Source: Planctomycetota bacterium (GTDB lineage: Bacteria > Planctomycetota > UBA8108 > UBA1146 > JAJFFE01). From it: a DNA stretch of 5,776 nt. The notes under the pieces are model-generated. The model saw nothing but the letters and a program-made list of their open reading frames with translations. It was not told the DNA's origin and did not search any database. Shown here piece after piece: positions 5,471 to 5,776 of this stretch; the stretch's first letter is position 1, and each line of letters starts with the position of its first letter. The position numbers and the translations under genes were made by a program. Location: NCBI GenBank assembly GCA_020425835.1, contig JAGQRC010000272.1, forward strand, positions 1 through 5,776, read 5' to 3'.

Positions 5471-5776
5471 TCACCCGGCATTGAAACGATTCTGCCAGAG
5501 GTCGATCAATGTCGCAAAGTCGTCCACCCAGAGGTCCGGTTCCGCGCCCTCGTGAAAGTACCCGCCGCGGATCCCGATCGTGAAGACGCCCGCCGCTCGG
5601 CCCGCCTCGAAGTCGTTCGACGAGTCGCCGACGAGGATGGCGTCGCTAGGGGCGACGTGGCGCTGCTCCAGGAGTTCGAGAAGGCCGCCGGGATCGGGCT
5701 TCCGCGATCGCGAGTTCTCCGGCGCGCGGACGTCGACGAAGCGGCTCTCCAGCCCCACCGCGCGAAGCGTCTGCAG
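5471..5776 (-). CDS. HAD-family phosphatase, C-terminal part (phosphoglycolate phosphatase-like; start outside window)
   Basis: The last 101 residues of a haloacid-dehalogenase-superfamily hydrolase, read from the right edge to TGA 5473-5471. The first visible residues, LQTLRAVGLESRF, match the core-domain segment before motif III. K26, in RKPDP, is the motif III lysine. VGDSSND (D51 and D55) is the motif IV acidic pair that binds Mg2+. The following AGRAAGVFTIGIRGG is typical of the Gph/PGMB-like subgroup. Motifs I and II (DxD and Ser/Thr) and the cap lie beyond the window, so catalytic completeness and substrate cannot be judged. Members dephosphorylate small phosphorylated metabolites in the cytoplasm. 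An internal GTG at 5758 is not the real start, since homology-like sequence continues to the edge. It lies 10 bp upstream of the exported-protein gene and is probably cotranscribed with it. Confidence 0.88.
   Translation of the reverse strand: MQTLRAVGLESRFVDVRAPENSRSRKPDPGGLLELLEQRHVAPSDAILVGDSSNDFEAGRAAGVFTIGIRGGYFHEGAEPDLWVDDFATLIDLWQNRFNAG

Noticed and set aside
4402..5484. 360-codon plus-strand frame over the exported-protein gene
   Set aside because: It overlaps the end of the FG-GAP gene in another frame and has no ribosome binding site or domain. The minus strand has a signal peptide and a strong GGAGG site.

Overview
The window is GC-rich bacterial chromosome with a normal gene density. 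It holds six protein genes, two of them cut by the window edges, and no rRNA, tRNA, CRISPR array or insertion sequence that I can see. The best lineage guess is Planctomycetota, or a related group with large secreted proteins. It rests on the calcium-binding, dockerin-like C-terminal block of the FG-GAP protein (paired D-x-N-x-D loops followed by a Pro-rich, Cys-containing tail). I associate that block with uncultured and marine planctomycetes. This is inference from one domain, not a phylogenetic placement.

Layout, left to right. A partial C-terminus of an unrecognised protein (+, 1-156) converges on a Rieske non-heme iron oxygenase alpha subunit (-, 215-1348). Two GC-rich hairpins lie between them. 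The Rieske gene diverges from a SEC-C-tagged type I methionine aminopeptidase (+, 1456-2448). The 107-bp divergent gap carries a nearly symmetric AGTATAAGG element that can serve as a -10 box in both directions. A 383-bp non-coding stretch follows (2449-2831). It contains a terminator-like hairpin with a T tract and an overlapping alternative hairpin. Next is a secreted FG-GAP/VCBS beta-propeller protein with an ASPIC/UnbV domain and a dockerin-like pair of calcium loops (+, 2832-4622). It converges, with a 16-bp gap, on a two-gene minus-strand unit: an HAD-family phosphatase (partial, 5471-5776) followed 10 bp later by a small signal-peptide-bearing protein of unknown function (4639-5460).

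The genes do not form one obvious pathway. Methionine aminopeptidase is housekeeping. The Rieske oxygenase has no ferredoxin or reductase beside it here. The FG-GAP protein and the small exported protein are envelope or extracellular products. I did not find a convincing new multi-gene system. The points most worth checking are the shared divergent promoter, the attenuator-like leader before the FG-GAP gene, and that protein's domain architecture with its possible C-terminal sorting module.
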